64,000 bases of DNA, taken from assembly GCA_963739135.1 (NCBI GenBank), contig CAVTZG010000024.1, forward strand, positions 1 to 64,000. Direction: 5' to 3'. The notes beneath the pieces were generated by a model. That model worked only from the letters and a program-made list of their open reading frames with translations. It did no database searches and had not been told where the DNA came from. The position numbers were made by a program, and so were the translations under genes. Source of the stretch: Palsa-504 sp963739135. GTDB taxonomy: Bacteria > Actinomycetota > Actinomycetes > Streptosporangiales > Streptosporangiaceae. Below are positions 1-9,465 of the stretch, piece after piece (positions within the stretch are counted from its first letter, which is position 1; every line of letters begins with the position of its first letter).

Positions 1-1030
1 CAGTGCACGCCCTGGTCGCGGCAGTGCCGGAACACCTGGCGCATACGCCCCGCCGCGGTCGAAGCCGAGCATGATCTTCGACGCCTGGGCAGGCGGCCTC
101 GGTCAGCTCGGCCAGCGCCTTGGGCAGGGTGACCGTCCAGGCCGGACGGCTCGCCGGTCACGAAGCAGACCGCCCGTCCGTCGTGCGCGGTCACATGGGT
201 GTCCGGCGCGTCCCTTCTCCGCCCGGCCCCGCTTGTTGTTCCAGCCCTTGCCCGGCAGGGCTTCACCCGCATACGGGACGAAATGGTCATCGACGTAGCA
301 GACACCAGAGGTGACCGGGTCGGCGGCCAGCATCGCCGAGGCGAACATCCGCTGCAGCGCCAGCGGGTCGGTGGCGTCGGCAATCGCGGCCAGCCTGGGC
401 CGCAGCGTGCGCAGGCCCGGCAGCTCGCCGAGCCCGGCCAGCGGCCCGGCATCGGCTGCGACCAGGTGCTTGAACTGCACCGGTCGTGGCGGCGCCGAGG
501 CGCGAAGCAGATGCTGACCGCCGACAGCAGCGCCGCCGTCCCCGGGCCGGGTGACCGGCCCCGCCGGCCGCGGCGGCCAGGACCTGCGCCGCGCCAGGCC
601 CGGCCGCCGAAGGCATGCAGCAGCATCGCGCCCGCATACCGCGACGCCACCACCCGGCCGCCCGCCGCACCGCCCCCCGCGCCACCGCCAGGACTGCCGG
701 GGCCGGGCGGCCGCTTCTGACCCCGGCGGGCGCCTGTTCCCGCCCCGGCGCCGGCTTTCCCCGCCCTGAACGGCCCCGGCCCCTGGCTCCTGGCCAGGCT
801 CTTATCCTGCCCGGGCGCATTCCAGAACGCGGATGCCGGCATATCCTCCGGCGGCGACGGCTCTTCCGCCAGCTCGCCCTGCACGCCCGCCCGGGCCGAG
901 ATGGCGCGGCGCCGGTGGACTGCTCCACCCCCAGCCGGCGGGCGATCCCCGCGTCCCGCACCCCGGCCGACCGCGGCTGCCCGCGCCTGCCCCCACGCCC
1001 CCGGCGGCTGGGCGGCGAAGGCCCCGCGGC
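1..1030 (-). pseudogene. Degraded DDE-type transposase (IS remnant), cut by the window edge
   Basis: Read on the minus strand, a helix-turn-helix piece (IARRLGVEQST, near 920-960) is followed by a proline/alanine-rich linker, then YAGAMLLHAF (near 640), then a catalytic-domain stretch containing VTSGVCYVDDHFVPYAG and KGWNNKRGRAEKGRA (near 190-310). These phrases are typical of an actinobacterial putative-transposase family. The pieces lie in different frames, so at least two frameshifts separate them. The C-terminus runs off the left edge. The exact IS family is not certain. The right end abuts a protease remnant that has lost its C-terminus, so the IS probably inserted there. Confidence 0.6.
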
Positions 1031-1035
1031 AACCG

Positions 1036-1480
1036 CGTCGAGCTGAATCGCGCCGTCGCCCACGCCACCCGAAAGCCGCATTTTTGACCAGCCGCCGTTG
1101 GGACGCAGCTCCGGATACTGCGGGTAGCCGAAGATAGCGACCTCCGCGCCACGGGCAGCCGTCGGGTCCATGAGCCGGGCAGACCCTGCGTCGCGCGGCA
1201 GTGGCCCGCCTGTCAACTCCAGCGCCGCCACGTCGCCACCGGTGACCGCAGTGGCAGGCGGCGCTGCCCACGCCGCTACCCGGCACTTCAGCGATTGCGG
1301 ACAGCCAGCATGCCCCAAGATCGGAAAGTCGATCTCAACCAAGTCATCCCGAGCCAGGTCGGGCCTGCTCCCGGATCGCCCGGCCCAGCGCGACGTTGAC
1401 CACGTGAGCAGCACGTTATAGCGTGACGTGCGGTAATGGCGAACCCGACGCCTGCCGGGGTGGCCGACCCTGGCCTGGAC
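1036..1480 (-). pseudogene. Trypsin-like serine protease remnant (conflict-system type)
   Basis: Three frames must be joined: TPAGVGFAITARHAITC, then AHVVNVALGRAIREQ (AHVVN carries the catalytic His), then LVEIDFPIL through GGDVAALEL (catalytic Asp) to VFGYP-like and GAIQLDA segments. The part holding the catalytic Ser is missing where the transposase remnant begins. Two single-base-type frameshifts (near 1360 and 1395) plus the truncation make it non-functional. The closest family I recognise is the trypsin-like peptidase that co-occurs with TRYPCO and effector-associated domains. A TRYPCO1-type gene lies divergently about 150 bp away, which supports that identity. Confidence 0.7.
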
Positions 1481-1631
1481 CCGAACCGTGAACTGCTCTC
1501 TACTGGCGAGGTACCGGCACGCTGTCACGCCCCGCCTAAGGAGAAACCTGGCTCCACATTGGCTGCGTGATCTTGGCGCCCGCCTGGCCAGCGGCAGTCA
1601 TAGCGGACCATCTCGCTTGGGGAGCACAAAC

Positions 1632-1985
1632 ATGGCGTACATCTTGGGGGTTCCTGTCGCCCCCGACAGCGAGGATGTTCTAATGGTCGAGGTCGACCGG
1701 CGGGAGGTCGGGTCCGGGCTGGTGCTCGCCTCGCCAGATCCCGCACATTTTGCCGACCGGTCTCGCGCCTCGCTCGAAGAGGCTCTGGCGAAACTCAGGC
1801 CCTCGCTGGAGAGGGTCGTTCACCTATTCAGGGAGTTGTCTCCTGACGAATGCGAGGTGGAATTGGGAATGAAGATCGGCGGGGGAACCGGTGTAATCAT
1901 AGCCAGGGGAACCGCCGAGGTCAATTTCATAGTGCGGATGAATTGGAAGAGCCAACAGCCAGGATCCTCCAAAGCCCCGTGCTGA
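1632..1985 (+). CDS. TRYPCO1-type (CU044_2847 family) small protein
   Basis: A 117-residue protein starting MAYILGVPV. The pattern ASLEEALAKLRPSLERVV followed by a beta-rich C-terminal part (VELGMKIGGGTGVII, then AEVNFIVRMNW) matches the trypsin-co-occurring domain 1 family. Those proteins are known from comparative genomics as partners of trypsin-like peptidases in actinobacterial conflict systems; their biochemical role is not established. ATG at 1632 is preceded by GGGGAGC about 6 bases upstream, which favours it over the longer open frame. The reading frame is intact, while the probable protease partner on the other strand is broken, so this is likely an orphan. Confidence 0.75.
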   Translation: MAYILGVPVAPDSEDVLMVEVDRREVGSGLVLASPDPAHFADRSRASLEEALAKLRPSLERVVHLFRELSPDECEVELGMKIGGGTGVIIARGTAEVNFIVRMNWKSQQPGSSKAPC

Positions 1986-2683
1986 TGCTTGCGTGCAATC
2001 GGATCATCTTATTCAGTGCGGCTTGCCCGAGGATGAGTAATTTCTGCAATCAGCGCAATTAGGTCCACTGTGCAATTACAGAGGCTTTCGCGCCGCCTGC
2101 CGTGTGGCGCCCCGAGTCACGATCAGTAGGTCAGCCGTATATTTATGCAACGCCGATAAGTGTAGAGAATGTCCGCTTCTGCCGCCTTGAGCGCGTACCG
2201 ACGAGAGGCGAGTCGGTTGGCGATGGAGTTTCCCAGTTCCTGGGAGAATCAGAAGATGGGCGAGAACCTGGATGCGGACCTTGAGACTTTCGGCAGGACG
2301 GCGCTTATAGCCAGATCCGGCCCGCTTGCGGCCGCTGTCCGCGCGCATCGCGACAGAGCGGTCGTGAGCTGTGCTGGCATCATCCCGAACTGTGGGGCCT
2401 GCTCCCGAGCACATTGACTTATCGGTGACTGGCCCGACCTGGCCTAAGTTCCTGCGAGGCTGCGCCGCCTACCGGGAAGCCCTTGAACGAGAACTTCCGC
2501 GGGCGGCAGTGCGCGATGCCGGATTCGGCAACCCGGCACCGAAGCCGTGATCCGCTCAGGACCGCGCAAGCGCCCGCGGGTCCTGGGATACCCTCTTCTG
2601 GCCCTCGGCGTGCGGCTGCTAGTCGATCCTGGGCGGCGATCATGGTCATATGCAGACCGTAGTCGTTCTCGGGGAGGTGCCTG
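1986..2683. other. Intergenic, no gene supported
   Basis: Some 700 bases with lower GC than the flanks. Short open frames on both strands have no recognisable protein pattern and no good ribosome site. A stretch near 2440-2540 translates in + to something protein-like (FLRGCAAYREALEREL) that may be a gene remnant, but I cannot name it. Confidence 0.4.
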
Positions 2684-4733
2684 ATGCGTGTCGAGGATCT
2701 GTCTGGAGCTGAGCATTCTCTTTGGGATGCATTCCCGCTGGGTGAGAGTCTTGACGTGCGGGTAGGTGATGCAGCCGAGGACGATCCGGCTGGGGGCGGA
2801 GGGTGGGGCCAGGGTAGGTCGGTCCGGGCGGCTGTTGTTGAGGCCTTGCTCTTGGGCGCTCTGGCGCCTGTCCCTGGACGCGTTCCGGCGGTGCGGTTGT
2901 CCGGCGCCCGGGTCACCGGAGTCCTACAGCTGCCCTTCGCCGATGTCACGGGCACGCAGTGCTGCTCCAGGACTGCTTCTTTGAGGAGGAACCATGCCTC
3001 GACGGGGCACGCACCCGGCTCGTGAGCCTGTCGCGGTCGCGCCTGCCGGGCCTGAGCATGACCGACGCGCAGGTCGACGGCTTGTTGTTGCTTGGCGGAT
3101 GCCATTTCCGCGGCCCGGTGGGGCTCGCAGGAACGCATGTCACGCAGGCACTGTCGCTGAAAGACTCGGTGCTAAGCGGCGACCCCGCCCTGCGCGCCGA
3201 CAGCCTGTCGGTGGGCCACAACATGGTTTGCACAGGCGTGGTGGTCTGCGGCGAAGTTCTGTTGCGGAGCGCGCGGATCGGCGGAACGCTCATGTTCGAT
3301 GGCGCGCGCCTGGAGAACCCAGGTGGCATTGCGCTGGCCGCCGACGGGCTCATCGCTGACCGCGGCGTTTTCTGTGATCAGGGCTTCACGGCCGTCGGCG
3401 AAGTCCGCCTGCATGACACGCGGATTCGCAGCAGGCTCACCATGGCGGGGGCGTCGCTGCGCAATCCGGGCGGCACCGCGCTCGGCGCGGAGCGGCTCAC
3501 CGTTGACGGTGCATTGCAACTGAATGGCGGCTTCAGCGCCGAGGGCGAGGTGGTTCTCTTTCGGGGCCGCCCTCCGCGGCGGACTCGAGTTGGGCAGCGC
3601 GAAGATCGACAACGCCCATGGAGTGGCTCTCAACGCCGGCCGCACTACCGTCGAGACCGGCATCTACGCAACGGGCGGTTTCGTCGCTCGCGGCGAGGTC
3701 CAGCTCGACGGCGCGCACATCCTGGGATCGGTCAACCTCGCCGATGCAAGCTTGACGAACTCCGGTGGTACTGCTCTTCTGGCGGACCGCCTGGATGTGC
3801 AAGGACAATTCTACTGCGGTCACGGATTTACCGCGCAAGGGAGCATCCGCCTAGCCGGGGCAAGCATCGGCGCAGGTATGTATTTCAACGGCTCTCGGTT
3901 GTCCAGCTCCGCGGGCCCGGCGCTGCTGGCGTGGGGGCTCACGGTCGGCGGCATCGTGAACTGCTGTGATGGCTTCACGGCGGACAGGCTGCATCTTTAC
4001 TTTCATCAGCGCCCGCATAGGAAGCGAGCTATGTTTCGAAGCCGCCACCATCAACGCCGACCTGGAACTCAGCCAGCTGCGCGCCGCGGTGCTGCGGACA
4101 GACTCCGATACCGTCATTGCCACCTCGACTTGCGGCACGCTTTCGTAGAGGTGCTCCGCGACGACCCCGCAGGCTGGCCCCATGCCGCCCGCCTGGACGG
4201 CTTCACCTACACCACAGTCGTCTCCCCGCTACCGGCCGCCGCCGGCTCGGCTGGCTTGCTCGCGACCCCGACGGCTACTACCCGCAGCCTTATGAGCAAC
4301 TCGCGGCGGCATATCGCGCGATGCCGGGGGACGACGCTGACGCCCGCACCATCCTGCTCGCCAAGCACCGCAGCAGGCACAGGCATCACACTGTCCGCGC
4401 CACTGCAGGCATGGGGACATATCCAGGACTGGATGGTCGGCTATGGCTACCGGCCGCAGCGAGCTGCGCTATGGCTCAGCGCCCTGCTGATCGTCGGCAC
4501 CATCGCCTTCGCGGCCCGTCATCCACAGCCGCTAGCCCCCCGGACGGGCGCCGGAATTCAACCCGGTGCTCTACACCATCGATCTCCTGCTGCCCATCGC
4601 TCCTTTCGGTCAGAGGGCCGCGTTCGATCCACACGGCTGGCAACACTGGCTGGCGGCAGGCCTGATCGCCGCAGGATGGATCCTGGCCACTACAATTGCT
4701 GCTGGAATCACACGCGTGCTTTCCCGGAAATGA
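2684..4733 (+). pseudogene. Membrane-associated repeat protein (annotated elsewhere as membrane-associated oxidoreductase), multiply frameshifted
   Basis: Starts MRVEDLSGAEHSLWDAF. The middle is made of about 38-residue repeats of the form GF-x-GEVRL-x-x-ARI-x-G-x-L-x-x-x-GA-x-L-x-NPGG-x-AL, a right-handed-helix, pentapeptide-like pattern. The C-terminal part contains LGWLARDPDGYYPQPYEQLA, then QDWMVGYGYRPQRAALWLSA leading into a membrane segment, and ends ITRVLSRK with TGA at 4731-4733. At least five frame changes (near 2960, 3540, 3980, 4220, 4550) are needed to read it through. The full-length family has the same order of parts, so this is one decayed gene and not several. The oxidoreductase label has no support from any cofactor motif that I can see. 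Confidence 0.75.
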
Positions 4734-4919
4734 AGTCCGTCCGCTCGTAAACAGGGGCAGCGACATTCATCCGGGCCATGCCCGTCCGGGGTGACTCTTT
4801 TTGAAGGGTGCCTCTTTTAGGGTATTTCGGTCATGCAGCGAGGTTGAGGTCCTCGATGGTGGCGGGGTCGTAGCGGCTTAAGCTCGAATATCAGAGGGCA
4901 GCGGGACAATCAGCTGGTC

Positions 4920-5030
4920 TCCGTGCGGGCCTCCGTCTCCACAGTTCACAGCAGGTGTAATCTCGCCTGTGATTACTGCTACGTTTACAGCAAAGCCCAC
5001 CAGTCATGGAGGGGATTGGCCCCGGGAGAT
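4920..5030 (+). pseudogene. FxsB-type radical SAM fragment
   Basis: The short open frame reads VHSRCNLACDYCYVYSKAHQ and then SW. This is the N-terminal CxxxCxxC iron-sulfur-binding loop typical of FxsB-like radical SAM/SPASM peptide maturases. The rest of the roughly 400-residue enzyme is absent; the downstream sequence has no match in any frame. It is therefore an orphan start of a gene. A preceding stretch (4840-4880) looks on the minus strand like a protein C-terminus (YDPATIEDLNLAA, then stop) and may be the end of another mobile element. Confidence 0.65.
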
Positions 5031-5136
5031 GCCCAACGGGGTCTGTCCACGCCAGGGACCGTATGTTTATGCAGCGTTGGGTCTTGCTTGAATATCCGCT
5101 TCTGCCGCGATGATGTCACCTGCAAGTTGCGGCTAA

Positions 5137-5400
5137 TCATTGCAGCTCGGCGACTAACTCGTGATGCGAGACCCGCTCGTCCCAGCGGTTCAGCGCCGGC
5201 CCGGCGGTTTCCTCCACGACGGCCAGTTGTAACTGTCTCCAGCAAAACCGTGGACGGCGTCCAGGTTGGTGAAGAACGTGATGGAGGTGAACATGACCTT
5301 CTGGCCATCCTCCCGGCCCAGGAGGCGGGCACCGCAAAAGCCGCTGAAGTGCGCAGGTGCTGTGCCTGGCGGGGCAGCCAGCGAACCGGGGCCATGGGCA
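5137..5400 (-). pseudogene. Antibiotic-biosynthesis-monooxygenase-like (dimeric alpha/beta barrel) pseudogene
   Basis: The minus strand reads GARLLGREDGQKVMFTSITF with FTNLDAVHGFAGDSYN, then after one frame change LAVVEETAGPALNRWDERVS and HHELVAELQ with stop TGA at 5137-5139. The order (GAxLLxRED, FTSITFF, DAVxxFAG, AVVEETA, RWDERVxHHE) is that of the small ABM/EthD-like actinobacterial proteins of about 100 residues. The N-terminus is not recognisable. It lies just 3' of the sigma-factor pseudogene on the same strand. Confidence 0.6.
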
Positions 5401-5448
5401 TCCGGCTGCTTCCCGGACTGTTCCAGGGGCCCCGGTGGATGGCTCGGA

Positions 5449-6016
5449 TCATTCCGGCTGAGGCGGGTGCCTGAGCGAGGACATGGCCCTGGCCAGGTGG
5501 CTGCTGAACGCCCCGGCGCTGACGCCCATCACCTCAGCGGCCTGCTGGCGGGACAGGCCCAGGCGGGTGTGCAGGACGACGGCCTCGCGCTGCCGGGCCG
5601 GCAGGGCGCCCAGCGCCCCGGCCCCCACGTCCAGGTCCGGCCGCCGGCGGGCTGATCCGCGGTGCCGGTCGCATCTGGCGCAGCCGGTGACGCGCCGCGG
5701 CCGTCGGCGTCCCGGTGCCGCCGGATGGACCGTGACCTGTTCACGATCGCCTGGAGCAGCCAGACACGCGCCTGCCCGGGGTCACCGAGCTGACTCCATG
5801 CGTCCTGCAGGGCTGCAAAGAGGCCTGCACGACCTGTTCGGCTGCGGCGCCATCACCGCCCAGCAGTAGCCTGGCCTGCTGCACCAAGGCGGGGCGGTAC
5901 TGATCAGAATCCAGCAGTTGCGTGAGCTCATCCCAGGTGAGCGGGCCGCCGAGCGCCTCGAATGCGGCATACAGCTCGTCCTGGCCGTCTGGTTCCGGCT
6001 GCTCGTCGTGGCTCAC
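5449..6016 (-). pseudogene. ECF-type RNA polymerase sigma factor pseudogene
   Basis: GTG at 6016 opens SHDEQPEPDGQDELYAAFEA. After a frame change near 5830 the reading continues as FAALQDAWSQLGDPGQARVW and LLQAIVNRSRSIRRHR (region 2). A second change near 5650 leads to ALPARQREAVVLHTRLGLSR, QQAAEVMGVSAGAFSSHLAR and a stop TGA at 5449-5451 (region 4 helix-turn-helix). The order and length (about 185 residues) fit a short ECF/sigma-24-like factor. Two frameshifts between the regions make it inactive. Confidence in the identity is high; no anti-sigma gene is visible. Confidence 0.75.
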
Positions 6017-7487
6017 CGGCACCCTCCAGCCGCAGCCGTACCGTGCCGGTCCGCGCCCTCCGGCGCCGGCCATCTGCTCTCACCCACGGCAGCACGGTAA
6101 CTGACTGCGCTCCGAGGCAGTAATAGCCCCGCTCCGCCGTAGGGTTCCTGCTGATCTCATCGGGAGCACTGGAGAACGGTCAAGAAACCCTCTACGGCGG
6201 CCAGACTCCGGAACGGACCGCTCCGTCAGGCCGAAGAGAGTAAGTTGCGATCGTGCATGCCCATGCGTATTACCTCATGTTGCTACGGCAGTCGCCAATG
6301 CGCTCTGTCCGGGACGGTCTTTGGTGCCATCGCATCGCGCAGGACGCTGTTCTGGCGCCTCGAGCGGCGAGCCTTGAGTAAATCATTGCCTATGGTTGGA
6401 TTGTAGGATACGCTAAACGTGATCCGATATGTCTTGTGGGAATGGTGTTAGCGATGAGGTTGAGTATCTGCACTTATAAGTGCATGTCATAGCTTTTGGC
6501 ACGCGATCTCATTTGGCGATCATCCTTCAGGCTCGCGGACGTCCCTCCGGAGGGAAGCTGGCGAAAAGGAAGAGATCCCGGCTTTCTTGCTCAAGAAGCG
6601 AATCGACAACGTCCGCCTTAGCTGGAAGGTCTGCCGGAGTGGTAATCCGGGTGCGCGACCGACGGCCGTCCTCGCGGCGCCCTCGCCCCCCCCCCCCCCC
6701 CCCCCCCCTGCTGCCCCCCCCCCTCCCCCCCCTTCTCCTGTTCCCCTCCCCCTTCCTCCTCCCCCCCCCCTCCTGCCCCCCCCTCCTCCCCCCCTCCCCC
6801 CCCCCTCTCTCCCCCCCCTCCCCTTCCTCTCCCCCCCCCCCCTTTCTCCTCCTCCCCTCCTTCCCCTCCCTTCCCCCCTCCCCTCCCTCTTTCCCCGAAT
6901 TTTATAGCGGATTACAAAAGTGCTGACTGTATCGTGCAGATAGCGAAAGTCGTATATGCCGTAGCATGGAATTCCTCCAGCGAGTGATTCATCAGCTTGC
7001 ATGTTTATACATCGCAGTCGTACTTGGTAACGCACTCTCATGCCGCGATGAGGTACACCGGGGTTGTCGAGCATCTGGCAGGCGGACACCGCTACGAGGA
7101 TGCGAACCTACCCTTAAAGCCACGAGGCAGGGCATCGCGGACACTCGCGGCGTCTGCGCGTCAGGCTTGTTACCGATCACGGTGCGTAGCCGAGAAATGC
7201 GGCGATCCGCACGCGCACCCGGCTATAGGCGCGGTGGGCGAACCCGCGCCGTGAACGCTGCGGCCATCCCGTCGCCCGGCCAGCGGCGGTGACCGCGGCG
7301 GGCACGCCGACGGCCGTGGCGGCGGGCTCCTGGGCCGGGATCGGAAATGACTTCGCCGTCCTGGCGCAGAACCTCGCCGGCCGGTATGGCACCGGAGTGC
7401 CTGGGCTCGCCTGTCCGCCCGTGGCCCGCTGGGCGCTCTGCAGCTGCTTCACCGGGAATTGGGCTCGCGCTTACGCCGGTCTGGCGA
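6017..7487. other. Long intergenic stretch without supported genes
   Basis: About 1.5 kb of moderate-GC DNA with no open frame that shows protein-like composition or a ribosome site. Its one striking content is the polypyrimidine tract listed separately (6676-6894). The 7250-7480 part is GC-rich and open in several frames but shows no family signature. Confidence 0.5.
6676..6894 (+). repeat. Polypyrimidine (C/T) low-complexity tract
   Basis: Roughly 220 bases made almost wholly of C runs broken by single or paired T (one G near its start, at 6711), beginning with a run of about 21 C. The complementary strand is a G-rich purine strand able in principle to form G-quadruplex or triplex structures. 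Both strands are open over this region only because the codons are CCC/CTC/TCC or GGG/GAG/GGA; I do not consider it coding. A homopolymer assembly artefact is possible. Confidence 0.9.
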
Positions 7488-8870
7488 TCAGGGCTGGGCG
7501 GGGTGACCGGATGCGGCGGGGGACGGCGCGTGCCGGGCCCACGGCCGCAGGGCCTGGATCTGGCCGGCCAGCGCGAGCAGCAGCGGCTCGCTGCCCGCGG
7601 TCGAGCTGAGCTGCACCGCCAGCGGTGTTCCGGTGGGGTGGACGCCGGCGGGCACGGTCATCGACGGCCAGCCCGCCAGGTTCCACGGCCAGGCGATGGC
7701 GGCGGTGTAGCGGGCGCCCGCCCGGTAGTTCGCCCACCAGCCCCGCTGGGCCCAGGAGATCGCGGGCACCGGCGGCGCCGCCAGGGCCGGGCCGAGCACC
7801 ACGTCATGGCGGGCGAAGAACGGGGCCAGCACCTCCCGCCAGCGCCCGGTGTCTTCCAGCCGGACCCATCCCAGCCGGCGGGCGATCCGTCCCGCCCGGG
7901 CGTGCCGGCGCGTTCGCGCCTCCATCGCCGGGCGGTCCAGGCCAGCTGCGGCCGCGCCATCCTCGGCGCCCGCGAACCAGCGCGCGTGCAGCGCCCGCCA
8001 TGCCCACACCGGGACCGGCAGCTGCGCCTGTTCCACCTGGTGGCCCTGGCCGGCCAGCAGATCGGCGACGTCGCGGGCGGCGCCCGCCCAATGCCGGTCG
8101 ACCCGGCTGCCCGGCGCCGGCGCACCGGTGACCAGCGCGATCCGCAGCCCGCCAGGTGGCCGATCCACCCGGGCCAGGGCCGGGTCACCGGCCATCACCG
8201 ACAGGCCCAGCGCCGCATCGGCCACGGTGGTGGCGATCGGCCCGTTCTCACCCATCGAGCTCCAGTTGTCGCCGCCCAGCTCGGCCGGCACCAGGCCGAA
8301 CCCGGGTTTGATGCCGACCAGGCCACACGCCGCCGCCGGCACCCGGATCGAGCCCAGACCGTCGTTGCCGTGCGCGAGCGGCACCAGGGCTGCGGCCACC
8401 GCGGCCGCGCTGCCGCCCGACGATCCGCCACAGGTCCGGGACAGGTCCCAGGGGTTACGGGCCATCCCGAACCCCCCGTCGGTGAACGCCCAGATCGCCA
8501 GCTCGGGCATCCGGGTCACCCCGACCACCACCGCACCCGCCGCCCGCAGCCGCGCCACCACCAGATGATCATGGGTCTGCGGCCCCGCCGGGCTGGCCCG
8601 GCTGCCCCCCCGCATCGGCTCGCCCGTGACCGGCACATTGTCCTTGACCGCCACCGGAACACCCGCCAGCGGCAGCCCGGGCCGATCCGCCCGCGCGTCC
8701 ACCACAGCAGCCTCGGCAAGCGCGGCCTCGGCGCGAACCAGCTGGAAGGCCCCCAGGCCGGGATCGACCTCACCGATCCGGTCCAGGTGCTCGCCGACCA
8801 CCTCCACCGCGCGCGCCCGGCCTGCCCGCACATCCGCCGCCATCTCGGCTGCCGTCCGCCCCACATGCAT
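7488..8870 (-). CDS. Amidase (amidase-signature family, GatA-like fold)
   Basis: A 460-residue protein of usual family length. The Ser-cisSer-Lys triad is present: Lys76 in VAVKDN, the Gly/Ser-rich loop GGSSGGSAAAVAA at 148-160 with the cis-Ser near 150-151, and the nucleophile Ser174 in DGLGSIRVPA. It should hydrolyse carboxamides in the cytosol; the substrate cannot be told. The DTGGS variant DGLGS before the nucleophile is slightly unusual. No gatB or gatC neighbours are present, so it is unlikely to be the tRNA amidotransferase subunit. It stands alone between decayed regions, and its frame is intact. Confidence 0.9.
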   Translation of the reverse strand: MHVGRTAAEMAADVRAGRARAVEVVGEHLDRIGEVDPGLGAFQLVRAEAALAEAAVVDARADRPGLPLAGVPVAVKDNVPVTGEPMRGGSRASPAGPQTHDHLVVARLRAAGAVVVGVTRMPELAIWAFTDGGFGMARNPWDLSRTCGGSSGGSAAAVAAALVPLAHGNDGLGSIRVPAAACGLVGIKPGFGLVPAELGGDNWSSMGENGPIATTVADAALGLSVMAGDPALARVDRPPGGLRIALVTGAPAPGSRVDRHWAGAARDVADLLAGQGHQVEQAQLPVPVWAWRALHARWFAGAEDGAAAAGLDRPAMEARTRRHARAGRIARRLGWVRLEDTGRWREVLAPFFARHDVVLGPALAAPPVPAISWAQRGWWANYRAGARYTAAIAWPWNLAGWPSMTVPAGVHPTGTPLAVQLSSTAGSEPLLLALAGQIQALRPWARHAPSPAASGHPAQP

Positions 8871-9223
8871 CTACCGAGCATCGCCGCCCGGCCATCACCT
8901 GGCAACACCCATCACGGGTGAGGGCGGGAACACAGCGACCGGGAAGCGAATGGGTCTGCCGGCATCCGGCGCAAAGCTGCTGGCTGCCGGAATGCCTTCC
9001 GTTGCGGGCAAGACGAGAAGGAGCGACCGCTGGGAAGAACGAACAAACGGCCGGTCGCCTGCCCGGGCTCCGGACGCCAGAACCGGACAATCTGCGTGCC
9101 GCCACCCGCGCAACCGGTCCGATTACCACCCGCTCCGAATCGCGATCTGAAATTGTTCGAACCAATAACAATGCTCCGTTTGTCGCGCTACGCAACTGCG
9201 AAGAGCGCTGTCGTTTACGGACT

Positions 9224-9465
9224 TCAGGGCGGAAGGGTCAGCGCATCCGCGTGCTCGGCCGGACCACCGTGGGGTGACGGCGGTCCAACGCCGCCACGTC
9301 GGTTAGCCCCGAGCGGTTCGGCGATAGCGAAATCCGAGGCATCAGTGGTTCCCAGCGGAGGCTGTTGTACAAATTCACCAGGTCGGCCATCCGCGCATAG
9401 TCGGTGCTCGTCAAGTCGACGGGCGCAATGTCCCCATCGGCCAACGCCGAGCCGGAAGGCTGCTC
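9224..9465 (-). pseudogene. PIN-domain (VapC-like) toxin remnant
   Basis: The minus strand reads ADGDIAPVDLTSTDYARMAD, then LVNLYNSL; after a frame change LGTTDAS (a PIN acidic residue), AIAERSGLTDVAALDRRH, TVVRP; and after another EHADALTLPP with stop at 9224-9226. This is the C-terminal half of a PIN toxin with at least two frameshifts. The N-terminal half is missing where the MNT-HEPN gene ends, which suggests a recombination joint near 9465. Confidence 0.65.

Noticed and set aside
2076..2414. 112-codon minus frame in the 2-kb gap
   Set aside because: No ribosome site, no protein-like pattern and no family match that I can recognise.
6520..7089. Gly/Glu/Arg-rich minus-strand protein through the polypyrimidine tract
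   Set aside because: Made only of GGG/GAG/AGG codons from the low-complexity tract; no start site.
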